A stretch of DNA of 64,000 nt from Pontibacter aquaedesilientis (GTDB lineage: Bacteria; Bacteroidota; Bacteroidia; Cytophagales; Hymenobacteraceae): positions 558,001 to 622,000 of the forward strand of contig NZ_JACXAJ010000002.1 of the NCBI RefSeq assembly GCF_014773225.1. The letters are read 5' to 3'. Each line of letters starts with the position of its first letter. Positions within the stretch are counted from its first letter, which is position 1. The translations under genes and the position numbers were made by a program. This document shows, in pieces, positions 35,559-44,585 of this stretch. The notes under the pieces were generated by a model. It was not told where the DNA came from. It saw only the letters and a list, made by a program, of their open reading frames with translations, and searched no databases.

Positions 35559-38153
35559 TTAAAAATTAAAGCGAAGACGGGCATAATAGAAGGCACCGCC
35601 GATTCCCATTTGCACTGGATCCCATAAGCCGCCTGACTCGGTTTCGGTGTCTTGCTTAGTAGGGTACACGTCGAAAAGATTGACAGCACCCAGCGTGATG
35701 CCAAAGTTCTCGGAGAGCTTTTTGGCGATGGCTAAATCGGTCGTCACTTTTGGCTTGTACACATCTTCTTCACCAAGCCAGTCAATCAGTACGATTTCGC
35801 CAAAGCGGTTGAACTTGAGGTTCAGGTTCCAGTCGCGCAGTCTGTAGTCGAAGATCAGGTTCATGCGGCTAGGCGGTGCGCTTGCCAACAGGAACCGCTG
35901 CTCTCTCAACCCGAAGTAAGTATCCTCTTTGCCGGCCAGCCTCGGAGTAGTGGCAATGTTTTGGATCTCCAAGTCATTGAAATTGCCGGCAAAGCTTACA
36001 TTCAATATATTGTCAGCGCCAAAAGTAGTAGCATAGTTCAAAATCACATCCACACCAAGCGTGCGGGTATCTACGGCGTTAGTGAAAAACTGGCCTGCGC
36101 CAACGCCCAATGCCTGCAGGTCTTCCCCAATATCAGGGTCAGTGTCCTCAAAGGCGCCTGTCAGCACGATTCGGTCTCTGATCCGAACATAATAGCCATC
36201 GACAGTAGCCGTAAAGCTTCGGAAACTACCCGTAAAGCCCAAGCTGCCGTTTACTGATCTTTCATGCTTCAAGGCAGGTATACCGAGCCTGCGGGTAAGG
36301 GGGCTGTTGTTCCGGGAAATGACCTTATCTACCGGCTGGCCCGACACGAAGTCGGTGAAGGTGGTGTTGAAATAGATCTGGGCCAAAGAGGGAGCCCGGA
36401 AACCAGTGCTGACCGACCCCCGGATAGCGAAGTTATCTGTAAGCTCCAGTCTGGAGGCGAGTTTGCCGTTGAGCGTGCCGCCAAAGTCGCTGTAGTTCTC
36501 GAAACGGGCAGCGGCGGCGACCATAAATGCGCTGGTAATATCAAACTCTGCGTCTGCATAAGCACCGATGTTGGTTCTGTATTCCGATAGCTCATTCTCG
36601 GGCCTGAAACCAGGGAATCCCTGTGAACCGGCGGCTCTCCCCAATACGTCCACCTGCCGCACCCGGCCATTGATCACCGTGTCGATAATGCCATAATTGC
36701 GATAGGAGCCTTCTTCACCGGCGAATATCTCATAGTTTTCGATCCTGTACTCAGTACCGAAGGCAAAGTTCGAACCGGCCAGTATGTCCTTAAAGTACCT
36801 TGTGAGGTGCAAGCCGGTAGTATTCTGTATCAACTCGAATCCTCCTGCGTCAAAACGAGTGGGCGACTGCTCAAGGAGTGACGCATTCAGCGTGCCGTCC
36901 ACGAAGTAGTGAAAGCGGTTAGCGCCGAATGTATTGTTCAGGTCCAGATCCCACTCCCGTAATTTGCTTTTGAAGCCAGTGGAGAAGGAACGGTCCAGAA
37001 TGCGGGACTGTATGTGCGGATCGAAACCATTGGGGTAAATGGCAGGAATGTTCCGTTCAGAGTCGGCATCACGCGTCCAGGCAAAAGCGTCTGTGTCGCG
37101 GAAGTTGAAAGTGCCGAATGTATAGAAGCTAGCCTGTTCGTTTACGGGTATCTCCGCATTGTAAATACCTGTGAAGTTATCGGATGAAGCATCACCAAAC
37201 TGTCGGCGGTAAATATCATAAACAGCCGGGTCGGCCGGTCGGTTTGTCTTCTCTCGTTTCAGATAGTCGAGTGTCAGGTTAGCAAAGCCTTTTTCGGCTA
37301 TCCGGAAGCCATAGTTTCCATTGACCTGGTACTGTTCGCCATCGCCCTCTTTAGTGATACCCGTATTGACACTGCTCGTAAATTCTTCCACACTCGATTT
37401 GAGCACGATGTTGATAACACCCGCAATAGCATCTGAGCCGTACTGCGCAGCGGCACCGTCTCGTAATATTTCGATCCGTTCGATGGCAGCGGCAGGTATA
37501 GTGTTAAGGTCTGTCCCGGTGTTTCCACGACCGCGTGTACCAAAAATATTGATAAGAGCCGATTGGTGGCGTCTTTTGCCATTCACTAGCACCAGCGTCT
37601 GGTCTGGCCCCAGTCCTCTGATAGTGGCCGGATCTACGTGGTCGCTGCCGTCAGAGCCCGATTGCCTGTTGGCGTTGAATGAAGGGGCTACCAATTGCAG
37701 CAACTGGTTGACATCAAGCTGACCAGATGTGAGGGCTATTTCCCTGATGGGAATGATATCAATTGCCACCGGCGTTTCTGTTACAGAGCGGTTATGGCTT
37801 CTGGATCCTACCACTACAACATCCTGCAGGCTTCTGGCTGCCTCGCGCATGACTACATTCAGTTGGCTACGTCCATCCAGACGGATTTCCTGTGCAGAGT
37901 AGCCAATGTAACTGAACACGAGCACAGCGTCAGCAGGCAAATTCGACAACTGGTAATTGCCATTGCTGTCGGAGGTGGTACCTGTGGTAGTGCCTCTCAC
38001 CGAAATGGATACTCCCGTTAGCGCCTCTCCCGCTTCGTTAGATACTCTGCCTCTGACGGAGCTAGTCTGAGCGAGACAGGTGATAGATAACAGTAAAAAG
38101 AAAAAGGGCAGCATTTGCTTGAGCCATCGTTCTGTCCGAGTAGAAATTTTCAT
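35559..38153 (-). CDS. TonB-dependent receptor with carboxypeptidase-regulatory domain
   Basis: An 864-residue outer-membrane receptor. The signal peptide ends near CLAQ (residue 29). A regulatory domain (VRGRVSNEAGEALTGVSI) lies at about 33-110, followed by plug motifs VVVVGSRSHN, PATIRGLGPDQTLVLVNGK and AIAGVINIVLKSS, then the barrel ending in ARLRFNF. The RHQSALINIFGTRGRGNTGTD region is typical of a Bacteroidota receptor subgroup related to iron-complex receptors. No SusD gene is adjacent. It is convergent with the receptor at 33094. Confidence 0.92.
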   Translation of the reverse strand: MKISTRTERWLKQMLPFFFLLLSITCLAQTSSVRGRVSNEAGEALTGVSISVRGTTTGTTSDSNGNYQLSNLPADAVLVFSYIGYSAQEIRLDGRSQLNVVMREAARSLQDVVVVGSRSHNRSVTETPVAIDIIPIREIALTSGQLDVNQLLQLVAPSFNANRQSGSDGSDHVDPATIRGLGPDQTLVLVNGKRRHQSALINIFGTRGRGNTGTDLNTIPAAAIERIEILRDGAAAQYGSDAIAGVINIVLKSSVEEFTSSVNTGITKEGDGEQYQVNGNYGFRIAEKGFANLTLDYLKREKTNRPADPAVYDIYRRQFGDASSDNFTGIYNAEIPVNEQASFYTFGTFNFRDTDAFAWTRDADSERNIPAIYPNGFDPHIQSRILDRSFSTGFKSKLREWDLDLNNTFGANRFHYFVDGTLNASLLEQSPTRFDAGGFELIQNTTGLHLTRYFKDILAGSNFAFGTEYRIENYEIFAGEEGSYRNYGIIDTVINGRVRQVDVLGRAAGSQGFPGFRPENELSEYRTNIGAYADAEFDITSAFMVAAAARFENYSDFGGTLNGKLASRLELTDNFAIRGSVSTGFRAPSLAQIYFNTTFTDFVSGQPVDKVISRNNSPLTRRLGIPALKHERSVNGSLGFTGSFRSFTATVDGYYVRIRDRIVLTGAFEDTDPDIGEDLQALGVGAGQFFTNAVDTRTLGVDVILNYATTFGADNILNVSFAGNFNDLEIQNIATTPRLAGKEDTYFGLREQRFLLASAPPSRMNLIFDYRLRDWNLNLKFNRFGEIVLIDWLGEEDVYKPKVTTDLAIAKKLSENFGITLGAVNLFDVYPTKQDTETESGGLWDPVQMGIGGAFYYARLRFNF

Positions 38154-38296
38154 AGGCTATGTTTTAATAAAGTGAGATACAAAGTATTCCTCAAACGATA
38201 TATCACTAAAAAAAGATGTAATATAGACTATTCGGGGATGTTGATGGTCAGTAACTTATTACTTGATAGAAACTATACTGCTGTGTAGAAACAAAA

Positions 38297-38322
38297 AAGG
38301 CAGCCCCATTCGGGACTGCCTT
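38297..38322 (-). terminator. Terminator of BNR copy 3
   Basis: Stem AAGGCAG-C-CCC / GGG-A-CTGCCTT with an ATTC loop; on the minus strand TTTTTTG follows. Confidence 0.85.
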
Positions 38323-38348
38323 CATATCAGGTATAGCAATGGCTGCTA

Positions 38349-41285
38349 CTAGCTTCTTACTTTACGCTCCGGTGCTTTTAGCGTAAACTCCGAGGTGGCT
38401 TTGCCGCCATCGGCTGTCTCTACTTCCACGGTATACTTGCCTGGCTTCAGGTAGATCACCTTATTGTCGGCGGCTTCTACTTCCACTGCCTCCTCGGCGT
38501 CTTTCTTGCTGCTGTTCAGGGAAGTTTCGTACGCTTTTGCATTGGCTTCGTCTACCGAGAAGTTATAGCGCACATAGTTCAGGCCGCGCTCGTTCTCGTC
38601 CTTCAACTCTTTCAGCAACTGCCCTTTGTCGGTTTTGATGCGGATGGTGGTGGTGCCGGCTTGCGCGGTATAGAACGGGATCTCCAGTGAAGACTCCATT
38701 GGCTCGCCCCATGCTCCCCACGACTGCCCCCAACGCGGGTTGTAATTTACCGGCTTGAATGCGAACAAGTGCAATTTTTGATTCTGAATTTCGGGCGTAA
38801 GTTGTTGCAAATGCTCCACATTGGCAATATAGATGGAGCGGCCGTGCGTGCCGACGATCAAATCGTTGTCGCGCGGGTGCACCACCACATCATGCACCGA
38901 CACAGCCGGCATGCCGTTGCGCATCTGCATAAAGGTCTTGCCCCTGTCAATTGAGGTGTAGAGGCCGTGGTCGGTTCCGACATACAAGAGATTCGCATTT
39001 TTAGGATCTTCTTTGATGACGTTGATGGCCTCGGCAGGCAGGTTAGCGCCCAGGCGTTCCCACTTCTTGCCATTGTCTTCCGACACGTACAGGTATGGCG
39101 TGAAGTCATCCCAACGGTAGCCGTTGAGCGAGGTATACACGCGGTTCTCGCTGTGGTTGGAAGCTACTACAGTAGATACCCACATGTTCTGCGGGAGCTT
39201 CTTTGAGATGTTTTCCCAGTTATACCCACCGTCTTTGGAGACATGGATGGCGCCATCGTCAGAGCCTGTGTAGAGCAGGCCAAACCTCAGCGGGGATTCA
39301 TCAATCGAGGTCAAGGTGCCGTAGCCTACATCACCTTTCAGACCGCCGTTGGTCAGGTCGCCCGAGAGGGTTTGCATGTCCTCGCCCTGTTTCATGGAGC
39401 GGTGGAATTTGTTGGAGCCGAAGTATAGGATGTCTTGGTTGTGGCGGCTCAGGTGAATCGGGCTTTCCCAGTTGAAACGCAATGGTGTTTCACCCAGCTC
39501 ATGCGTAGGCTTCACGGATACACGCTCACCAGTGCGTTTATTCACACGGGCATAGTTGCCGTATTGCGAACCAAGGTATACCGTGTTGTTGTCACGGAAA
39601 TCAACCTGCACCATCATGCCGTCTCCTCCGCCTATACGCTGGTATGGGTAGCGGCCGCTTTGGGTCCAGGAGGTGCTGGCCTTGTAGTTGCTCGGTCCGT
39701 ACCAGGTACCGTTGTCCTGCAAACCGCCATAAATGTTGTAAGGTTTTTCCATATCCACGGCCACGGCATAGAACTGGCCCACCGAAGGAGTATTGGCTAT
39801 GGCCCACGTTTTCCCGTCATCCATCGTGATGTTCAGGCCACCGTCGTTGCCATTGATGAGATAGCCGGGTTTGTCAGGGCTCACCCACAGGGCCTGGTGG
39901 TCGGAGTGCACGTTGTCGCCCTCGATGTTACGGAAGGTCTTGCCGCCGTCATCCGACGTCAGGATAGGCACACCCAGCATGTAAATCTTATCCGGATTGT
40001 AAGGAGCCACACGCAGCACACCAAAGTAGTAGCCATAGCTCGAGTACATGTCGTCGATCGGCTTGTCGTGTGTTTTCTTCCAGGTCTTGCCCGCGTCGTC
40101 AGAGCGGTATACCTCTGCGCCTTTCACCGGTGCCTCAGTGGTCACGGCCAGCGGGTCTTCCAGGTATACAGCCAAAGCAGCCGGTTTTATCTTGCCGCTC
40201 TGCACATCCGCCTTCACCGACTTGGCGGTATACTTGGCCGGGAAGCGGTTGTTGTCCAGAAATTCATTCAGGCTCTTGTCATTCAGGGCCATGAAAGCCT
40301 CGGCGGTCATGCCTTTAAACTGGTCTTTCTGCAGCTCACCCGCCTTTGGTTCCTTCTGCTCTTTTTGGCGCAGCTCCTGGTTGTCCAGGAAAGCATAGAG
40401 GATGTTGGGGTTATCCGGGAAGATATCGAGACCGATGCGGCCTACGCCAGCAGAGGCCGGAAAGCCGCTTCCTTCTGTCGTTACGCGGGTCCAGGTGTTG
40501 CCGCCATCAGTAGATTTATGGATGCCGGATGTCTTGCCGCCTTCCACAAAGTCCCAGGCGCGGCGCTCGCGGTGCCACATGGCTGCATACACGTTGTTTG
40601 GGTTCTTGGGGTCGATCACCAGGTCGATGGCGCCTGTGTTTGCGTCCAGGTAGAGTGTCTGTTTCCAGGTCTTGCCGCCATCAGTTGTTTTGTAGATGCC
40701 ACGGTCTTTGTTGGGCGAGTACAGGTGACCGACTGCTGCTACCCATACCGTATTCGGGTCGGTAGGGTGAAGCACGATGCGGCCGATGTGGTGCGTGTCA
40801 TCCAGGCCCATGTGCTGCCAGGTTTTGCCACCGTCGGTGCTCTTGTATACCCCCACACCCGCGTAAGAGGAGCGGCTGGAGTTGCTCTCGCCAGTTCCGA
40901 TCCAGATAGTTTCGTTGTTTTTCCAGTCCACGGCAATGTCGCCGATGGTCATCACGGCCTCGTTGTCGAAGATGGGCTCAAAGGAAATGCCGTTGTTGCG
41001 AGTCCTCCACAGGCCGCCCGAGGCATAGGCTGCGTAAAAGTTGCTCGGGTCTTTCGGGTTCACATCGAGGTCGGTAATGCGGCCGCTTTGTACAGTGGGG
41101 CCCACATTCCGCAGGGGTACATTGCCTACAAGGGAGTTCTGTTCCAGTTGCTGTCGTTTTTCGAAGCCCTGCAGCCTTTCTTTGGCCGGGGTGTTGGCGG
41201 GTTGTTTGGGTGCTTTCTTCTGGGCCTGCACAGTCGCCCCGCTCAGGGCTACCAGCAGCGCTGCCGAAAGTATATGTTTTTGCAT
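38349..41285 (-). CDS. Exported BNR/Vps10-like beta-propeller protein, copy 3
   Basis: A 978-residue member of the same family as the genes at 25446 and 28811. The signal peptide MQKHILSAALLVALSGATVQAQ is followed by a lysine-rich linker. Asp-box turns are regular (KSTDGGKTWQH, KTTDGGKTWK, KSTDGGNTWT, YVSEDNGKKWER), with a longer insert near residues 300-370. The tail is shorter than in the other two copies and ends with a small beta-domain (GKYTVEVETADGG). Probably periplasmic or surface-located; the ligand is unknown. Confidence 0.88.
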   Translation of the reverse strand: MQKHILSAALLVALSGATVQAQKKAPKQPANTPAKERLQGFEKRQQLEQNSLVGNVPLRNVGPTVQSGRITDLDVNPKDPSNFYAAYASGGLWRTRNNGISFEPIFDNEAVMTIGDIAVDWKNNETIWIGTGESNSSRSSYAGVGVYKSTDGGKTWQHMGLDDTHHIGRIVLHPTDPNTVWVAAVGHLYSPNKDRGIYKTTDGGKTWKQTLYLDANTGAIDLVIDPKNPNNVYAAMWHRERRAWDFVEGGKTSGIHKSTDGGNTWTRVTTEGSGFPASAGVGRIGLDIFPDNPNILYAFLDNQELRQKEQKEPKAGELQKDQFKGMTAEAFMALNDKSLNEFLDNNRFPAKYTAKSVKADVQSGKIKPAALAVYLEDPLAVTTEAPVKGAEVYRSDDAGKTWKKTHDKPIDDMYSSYGYYFGVLRVAPYNPDKIYMLGVPILTSDDGGKTFRNIEGDNVHSDHQALWVSPDKPGYLINGNDGGLNITMDDGKTWAIANTPSVGQFYAVAVDMEKPYNIYGGLQDNGTWYGPSNYKASTSWTQSGRYPYQRIGGGDGMMVQVDFRDNNTVYLGSQYGNYARVNKRTGERVSVKPTHELGETPLRFNWESPIHLSRHNQDILYFGSNKFHRSMKQGEDMQTLSGDLTNGGLKGDVGYGTLTSIDESPLRFGLLYTGSDDGAIHVSKDGGYNWENISKKLPQNMWVSTVVASNHSENRVYTSLNGYRWDDFTPYLYVSEDNGKKWERLGANLPAEAINVIKEDPKNANLLYVGTDHGLYTSIDRGKTFMQMRNGMPAVSVHDVVVHPRDNDLIVGTHGRSIYIANVEHLQQLTPEIQNQKLHLFAFKPVNYNPRWGQSWGAWGEPMESSLEIPFYTAQAGTTTIRIKTDKGQLLKELKDENERGLNYVRYNFSVDEANAKAYETSLNSSKKDAEEAVEVEAADNKVIYLKPGKYTVEVETADGGKATSEFTLKAPERKVRS

Positions 41286-41427
41286 GAGGTAGAATTTGGT
41301 AAGGGTGGTTTAGAATGCGTGTCTAAAGCTAAGGAATTGCACCGGAAATCGGAAATACTTCCAGCCAAGCGGCGATGGCGGCAATCTAAAGGGACATGAC
41401 AAGAGTATATAGAGCAAAACAAACCAT

Positions 41428-42132
41428 ATGCTACGAAATACAATCATCTTTACACTCCTGTTTATGTTGCTGACCGGGGCTGCCTGCAAAAAAGAGGAGA
41501 CTGCCAACCCAATGGATACCTCAAAAAACTACAAATATACCTATCTGGCGCTGGGCGACTCCTATACTATTGGACAGGGAGTGGCTGAGCAAGACCAGTG
41601 GGGCGTGCAACTGGCCGATCTGCTTCGCCAGAATGGCATCGCTGTAGCGCCACCCGTTACGATTGCCCTCACGGGCTGGACCACAAGCGATCTGATCAAG
41701 GCAGTGGCAGATGCCAAGCCGAAGCCTGAATTTGACCTGGTGTCGCTGCTGATTGGGGTGAATAACCAGTACCGGGGCCAAAGCATTCAGACCTACAGAA
41801 CCGAGTTCAGGCAGTTGCTCCAAACTTCGGTTACCTTGGGCCGGAATAATCCGAAACACGTCATCGTCTTATCGATACCCGATTGGGGAGCCACGCCGGC
41901 GGCACAAGGGCAAGACCGCGAACAGATTGCACGGGACATAGACGCTTTTAATGCGGTGGCGAAAGAGGAGTCTGAAATGGCCGGTATTCAGTTTATCAAC
42001 ATTACCCCACTCACACGTACATTGGTTTCTGACCAGAGCTACCTGGCCTCCGATCGGCTCCATTACTCCGGCAAGATGCACCGTGAGTGGGCACTGCTTG
42101 CCCTGCCAGAGGTTCAGAAATTTCTGAAGTGA
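41428..42132 (+). CDS. SGNH/GDSL-family hydrolase lipoprotein
   Basis: A 234-residue protein with a lipoprotein signal (MLRNTIIFTLLFMLLTGAAC, lipobox LTGAAC) and an SGNH fold. Block I is ALGDSYTIGQG with the catalytic serine, block III is LIGVNNQYRG with the glycine-asparagine pair, and block V is LASDRLHYSGKMH with the aspartate-histidine pair. It is probably an esterase or deacylase acting on an envelope substrate. The ATG lies inside a gap without a clear promoter. The family is sure; the substrate is not. Confidence 0.93.
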   Translation: MLRNTIIFTLLFMLLTGAACKKEETANPMDTSKNYKYTYLALGDSYTIGQGVAEQDQWGVQLADLLRQNGIAVAPPVTIALTGWTTSDLIKAVADAKPKPEFDLVSLLIGVNNQYRGQSIQTYRTEFRQLLQTSVTLGRNNPKHVIVLSIPDWGATPAAQGQDREQIARDIDAFNAVAKEESEMAGIQFINITPLTRTLVSDQSYLASDRLHYSGKMHREWALLALPEVQKFLK

Positions 42133-42273
42133 TGGCTATTTAGGTTAATTTGCGCTAACGGATAAACAGGAGCCCCGGCGATGACTTAAACAGCGTGGTT
42201 TTGAAGAATTCTCCTGAATAACTGCAGACGAACAGAAGAGGCCGATCATTGTTGCACATTCAAAAAGCATAAA

Positions 42274-43245
42274 TTGAAAGAGACCATTGATGTACTGGTA
42301 GTGGGCGGCGGCCCCATCGGGTTAGCCTGCGGACTGGAAGCCCAGAATGCTGGCCTAACTTACCTGATCGTGGAGAAAGGCACCATCACGAACTCGCTTT
42401 TCAATTACCCGCTTAACATGACGTTCTTCTCCACGGCCGACCGGCTGGAGATCGGAGGTTATCCCTTTCCGTCCATTCGTGCCAAACCCAATCGGAGTGA
42501 GGCCCTGGAATATTACCGCCGGGTAGCGGATGCCGGTGGATTGAACATCCGGCTTTTTGAGGAAGTGTCAGGTATAGAATCCGGAGAGGAAGGATACCTC
42601 GTTCAGACAAGCAAGGGAATGTATCGGGCAAAGCATGTTATCATTGCGACCGGTTTTTATGACATCCCGAACATGCTGAACATACCCGGTGAGGACCTGC
42701 CCAAGGTACGGCATTACTACTATGACCCACACTATTATTACAAGCAGAAAGTTTTGGTAGTCGGAGCCAACAACTCTTCAGCGGATGTAGCCCTCGAAAC
42801 CTGGCGAAAAGGGGCGGACGTGACAATGGTGGTGCGGGAAGCCGAGTTGGGCCGTATCAAGTACTGGACCAAGCCGGATCTGGAGAACAGAATTGCCGAG
42901 GGCTGTATCAAAGCCTATTTCAACTCCCGCCTGATCGAGGTCCGGGAAAATGAAGTGGATATTCAAACGCCGCAAGGTATAGTCACCATCGCCAACGACT
43001 ATGTGATGGCCATGACGGGTTACCAACCCAATTTTGCTTTCCTGGAAAGAATTGGCGTTAAGTTATCGGATGACTTGTACCGCCATCCGTTTCACAATCC
43101 GGAAACCATGGAGACCAATTTGCCCAGGCTATACCTAGCTGGCGTGGTGTGCGGAGGTATGGAGACGCATGTCTGGTTTATCGAAAACTCACGTGAACAT
43201 GCCGTCAAGATTATCCGGCACATCAAGCAAACGCTGGCAAACTAA
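42274..43245 (+). CDS. ypdA: YpdA-type putative bacillithiol-disulfide reductase
   Basis: A 323-residue flavoprotein of the thioredoxin-reductase-like group. The FAD motif VLVVGGGPIGLACGLEA is at residues 7-23, a NAD(P)H motif VLVVGANNSSADVALE lies near 162, and the YpdA-typical NYPLNMTFFSTADRLEIGG follows near 46. There is no CxxC, as in YpdA proteins. The start is TTG 42274, because no in-frame ATG lies before the FAD motif. It probably reduces oxidised bacillithiol, a thiol made by many Bacteroidota. No other bacillithiol gene is in the window. Confidence 0.88.
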   Translation: MKETIDVLVVGGGPIGLACGLEAQNAGLTYLIVEKGTITNSLFNYPLNMTFFSTADRLEIGGYPFPSIRAKPNRSEALEYYRRVADAGGLNIRLFEEVSGIESGEEGYLVQTSKGMYRAKHVIIATGFYDIPNMLNIPGEDLPKVRHYYYDPHYYYKQKVLVVGANNSSADVALETWRKGADVTMVVREAELGRIKYWTKPDLENRIAEGCIKAYFNSRLIEVRENEVDIQTPQGIVTIANDYVMAMTGYQPNFAFLERIGVKLSDDLYRHPFHNPETMETNLPRLYLAGVVCGGMETHVWFIENSREHAVKIIRHIKQTLAN

Positions 43246-43251
43246 GGCTGT

Positions 43252-43935
43252 TTAGAATCGCTTCTTCCGACTGGAGTTGTTCCGACTGTCGTAGTGCCGT
43301 CCTCCGTTGGTTTTTGCAGTGCCGCCAGTCTTTTTCGGCCTGCTGGCAGTTCCAAAGCTGCTTCCGGCGGTCAGGCTCTTGAGTTTGGCGACTTCCTCGG
43401 TGGTCAGTTCGCGATACTCGCCTGGCTGCAGCTCACCTAAACTAAGCGGGCCGATGGCCGGACGTATCAGCCGGAGCGTTGGAAAACCGACAGCGGCTGT
43501 CATGCGGCGCACCTGCCGGTTCATGCCCTGCGATATTTTAATCTCTACCCACGAGGTCGGTATTTCTTTGCGAAAACGAACAGGCTTGGATCGTTCCCAT
43601 ACCTGCGGGGTTTCCTCCAACCGATTAGCTTTGGCAGGAGCCGTTTTCACATTCTTGATCATTACGCCGCGTTGCAGTTCTTCCAGTGCCTCTTCGGTGG
43701 GTATACCGTCTACCTGCACCCAGTAGGTTTTCTCGATTTTAAACTTGGGATCGGACAGGCGGTGCTGCAGTACCTTGTCATCTGTCAGTAGCACTAAGCC
43801 CTCGCTGTCGTAGTCCAGGCGACCGACAGGGTAGATGTCAGGTATAGGAACGAAATCTTTGAGCGTAGCACGGCCCGTTTCGTCGGTGAACTGCGTCAGG
43901 ACTTCGTAAGGCTTGTTGAGGATAATGTATTTCAA
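43252..43935 (-). CDS. rRNA pseudouridine synthase, RluE-like (RsuA family)
   Basis: A 227-residue protein. It has the RsuA-family catalytic motif VGRLDYDSEGLVLLT with the aspartate near residue 41, plus GMNRQVRRMTAAVG and LIRPAIGPLSLGEL. There is no S4 domain, as in E. coli RluE, which modifies U2457 of 23S rRNA; the specificity here is inferred. A basic disordered tail follows about residue 190. The start is TTG 43935: an in-frame stop lies four codons upstream and no ATG is available. The sequence just upstream is a copy of a dispersed repeat. Confidence 0.88.
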   Translation of the reverse strand: MKYIILNKPYEVLTQFTDETGRATLKDFVPIPDIYPVGRLDYDSEGLVLLTDDKVLQHRLSDPKFKIEKTYWVQVDGIPTEEALEELQRGVMIKNVKTAPAKANRLEETPQVWERSKPVRFRKEIPTSWVEIKISQGMNRQVRRMTAAVGFPTLRLIRPAIGPLSLGELQPGEYRELTTEEVAKLKSLTAGSSFGTASRPKKTGGTAKTNGGRHYDSRNNSSRKKRF

Positions 43936-43968
43936 GTTTGGAAGTTAGAAAGTTAAAAAGTTAGAAAG
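43934..43968 (+). repeat. GTTAGAAAG-type dispersed repeat, copy 1
   Basis: AAGTTTGGAAGTTAGAAAGT followed by further AGTTAGAAAG units. It resembles the copies at 46667-46708 and 46801-46835 and touches the TTG start of the pseudouridine synthase. Confidence 0.7.
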
Positions 43969-43974
43969 GTATGG

Positions 43975-44583
43975 CTATACCTTCGCTTCCTGGATGTTAT
44001 ACCTAAGGTTCCAGAAAGTTTTCAGGCGGTCGTAGTCGGGGCGAATGATGGAGTAGAGTACCGAGTCTTCGTTCACGCCATCCACCACATAGTGTTCCCG
44101 CACGACCCCCTCCATTTGAAGACCGAAACGCTGCAATAGTCTGATGGAAGTCGTGTTGTAGTCGGCGGCCAGCGCTTCGATGCGGCGTAGTCCCATCTCC
44201 TCGAAACCGTAGGCCAGAATGGGGCCGAGCGCCTCAGTCATGTAGCCTTTCTTCTTGTAGGAATCGTCAAGCAGGTGATAACCAATTTCGGCACGGCGGT
44301 GACTCACGATCCAGGTATGGAAACCGCAGCGACCTATCACCGTACCGGTGCCTTTTTCCAGTATCCGGAAGTTCTTGAACGAGTGAAAATAAGTAGTCAG
44401 GCCTTCGCTAAACTTGTCTTTTTCCTCAGTCAACTTCTCCGCCTGCTTCAGACCCAAGTATGCCATGATCTCCTCGTCGCTGCACGCGGTGAAAAGGTGG
44501 TCATAAATCGCAGGCGTCAGCTCGCTCAGGTATAGGCGCTCTGTTTCCAGGACGACAGGTAGGGGCGCTGTTGGCTTTTTCAT
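43975..44583 (-). CDS. GNAT-family N-acetyltransferase (RimJ/RimL-like)
   Basis: A 202-residue protein from ATG 44583; the frame is open 25 codons further up into the neighbouring gene, but MKKPTAPLPVVLETERLYL is a typical family start. The order is ETERLYLSELTPA, then IGRCGFHTW, AEIGYHLLDDSYKKKGYMTEAL (the acetyl-CoA site) and RIEALAADYNTTSIRLLQRFG. Family members acetylate ribosomal proteins or small molecules; the target is unknown. It starts two bases after the preceding gene ends, so the two are probably co-transcribed. Confidence 0.88.
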   Translation of the reverse strand: MKKPTAPLPVVLETERLYLSELTPAIYDHLFTACSDEEIMAYLGLKQAEKLTEEKDKFSEGLTTYFHSFKNFRILEKGTGTVIGRCGFHTWIVSHRRAEIGYHLLDDSYKKKGYMTEALGPILAYGFEEMGLRRIEALAADYNTTSIRLLQRFGLQMEGVVREHYVVDGVNEDSVLYSIIRPDYDRLKTFWNLRYNIQEAKV

Positions 44584-44585
44584 GA

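Noticed and set aside
39435..41399. A 654-codon open frame antisense to the third BNR gene
   Set aside because: It mirrors a long coding gene with clear family features and has no recognisable domain. Long antisense frames are common over G+C-rich third codon positions.
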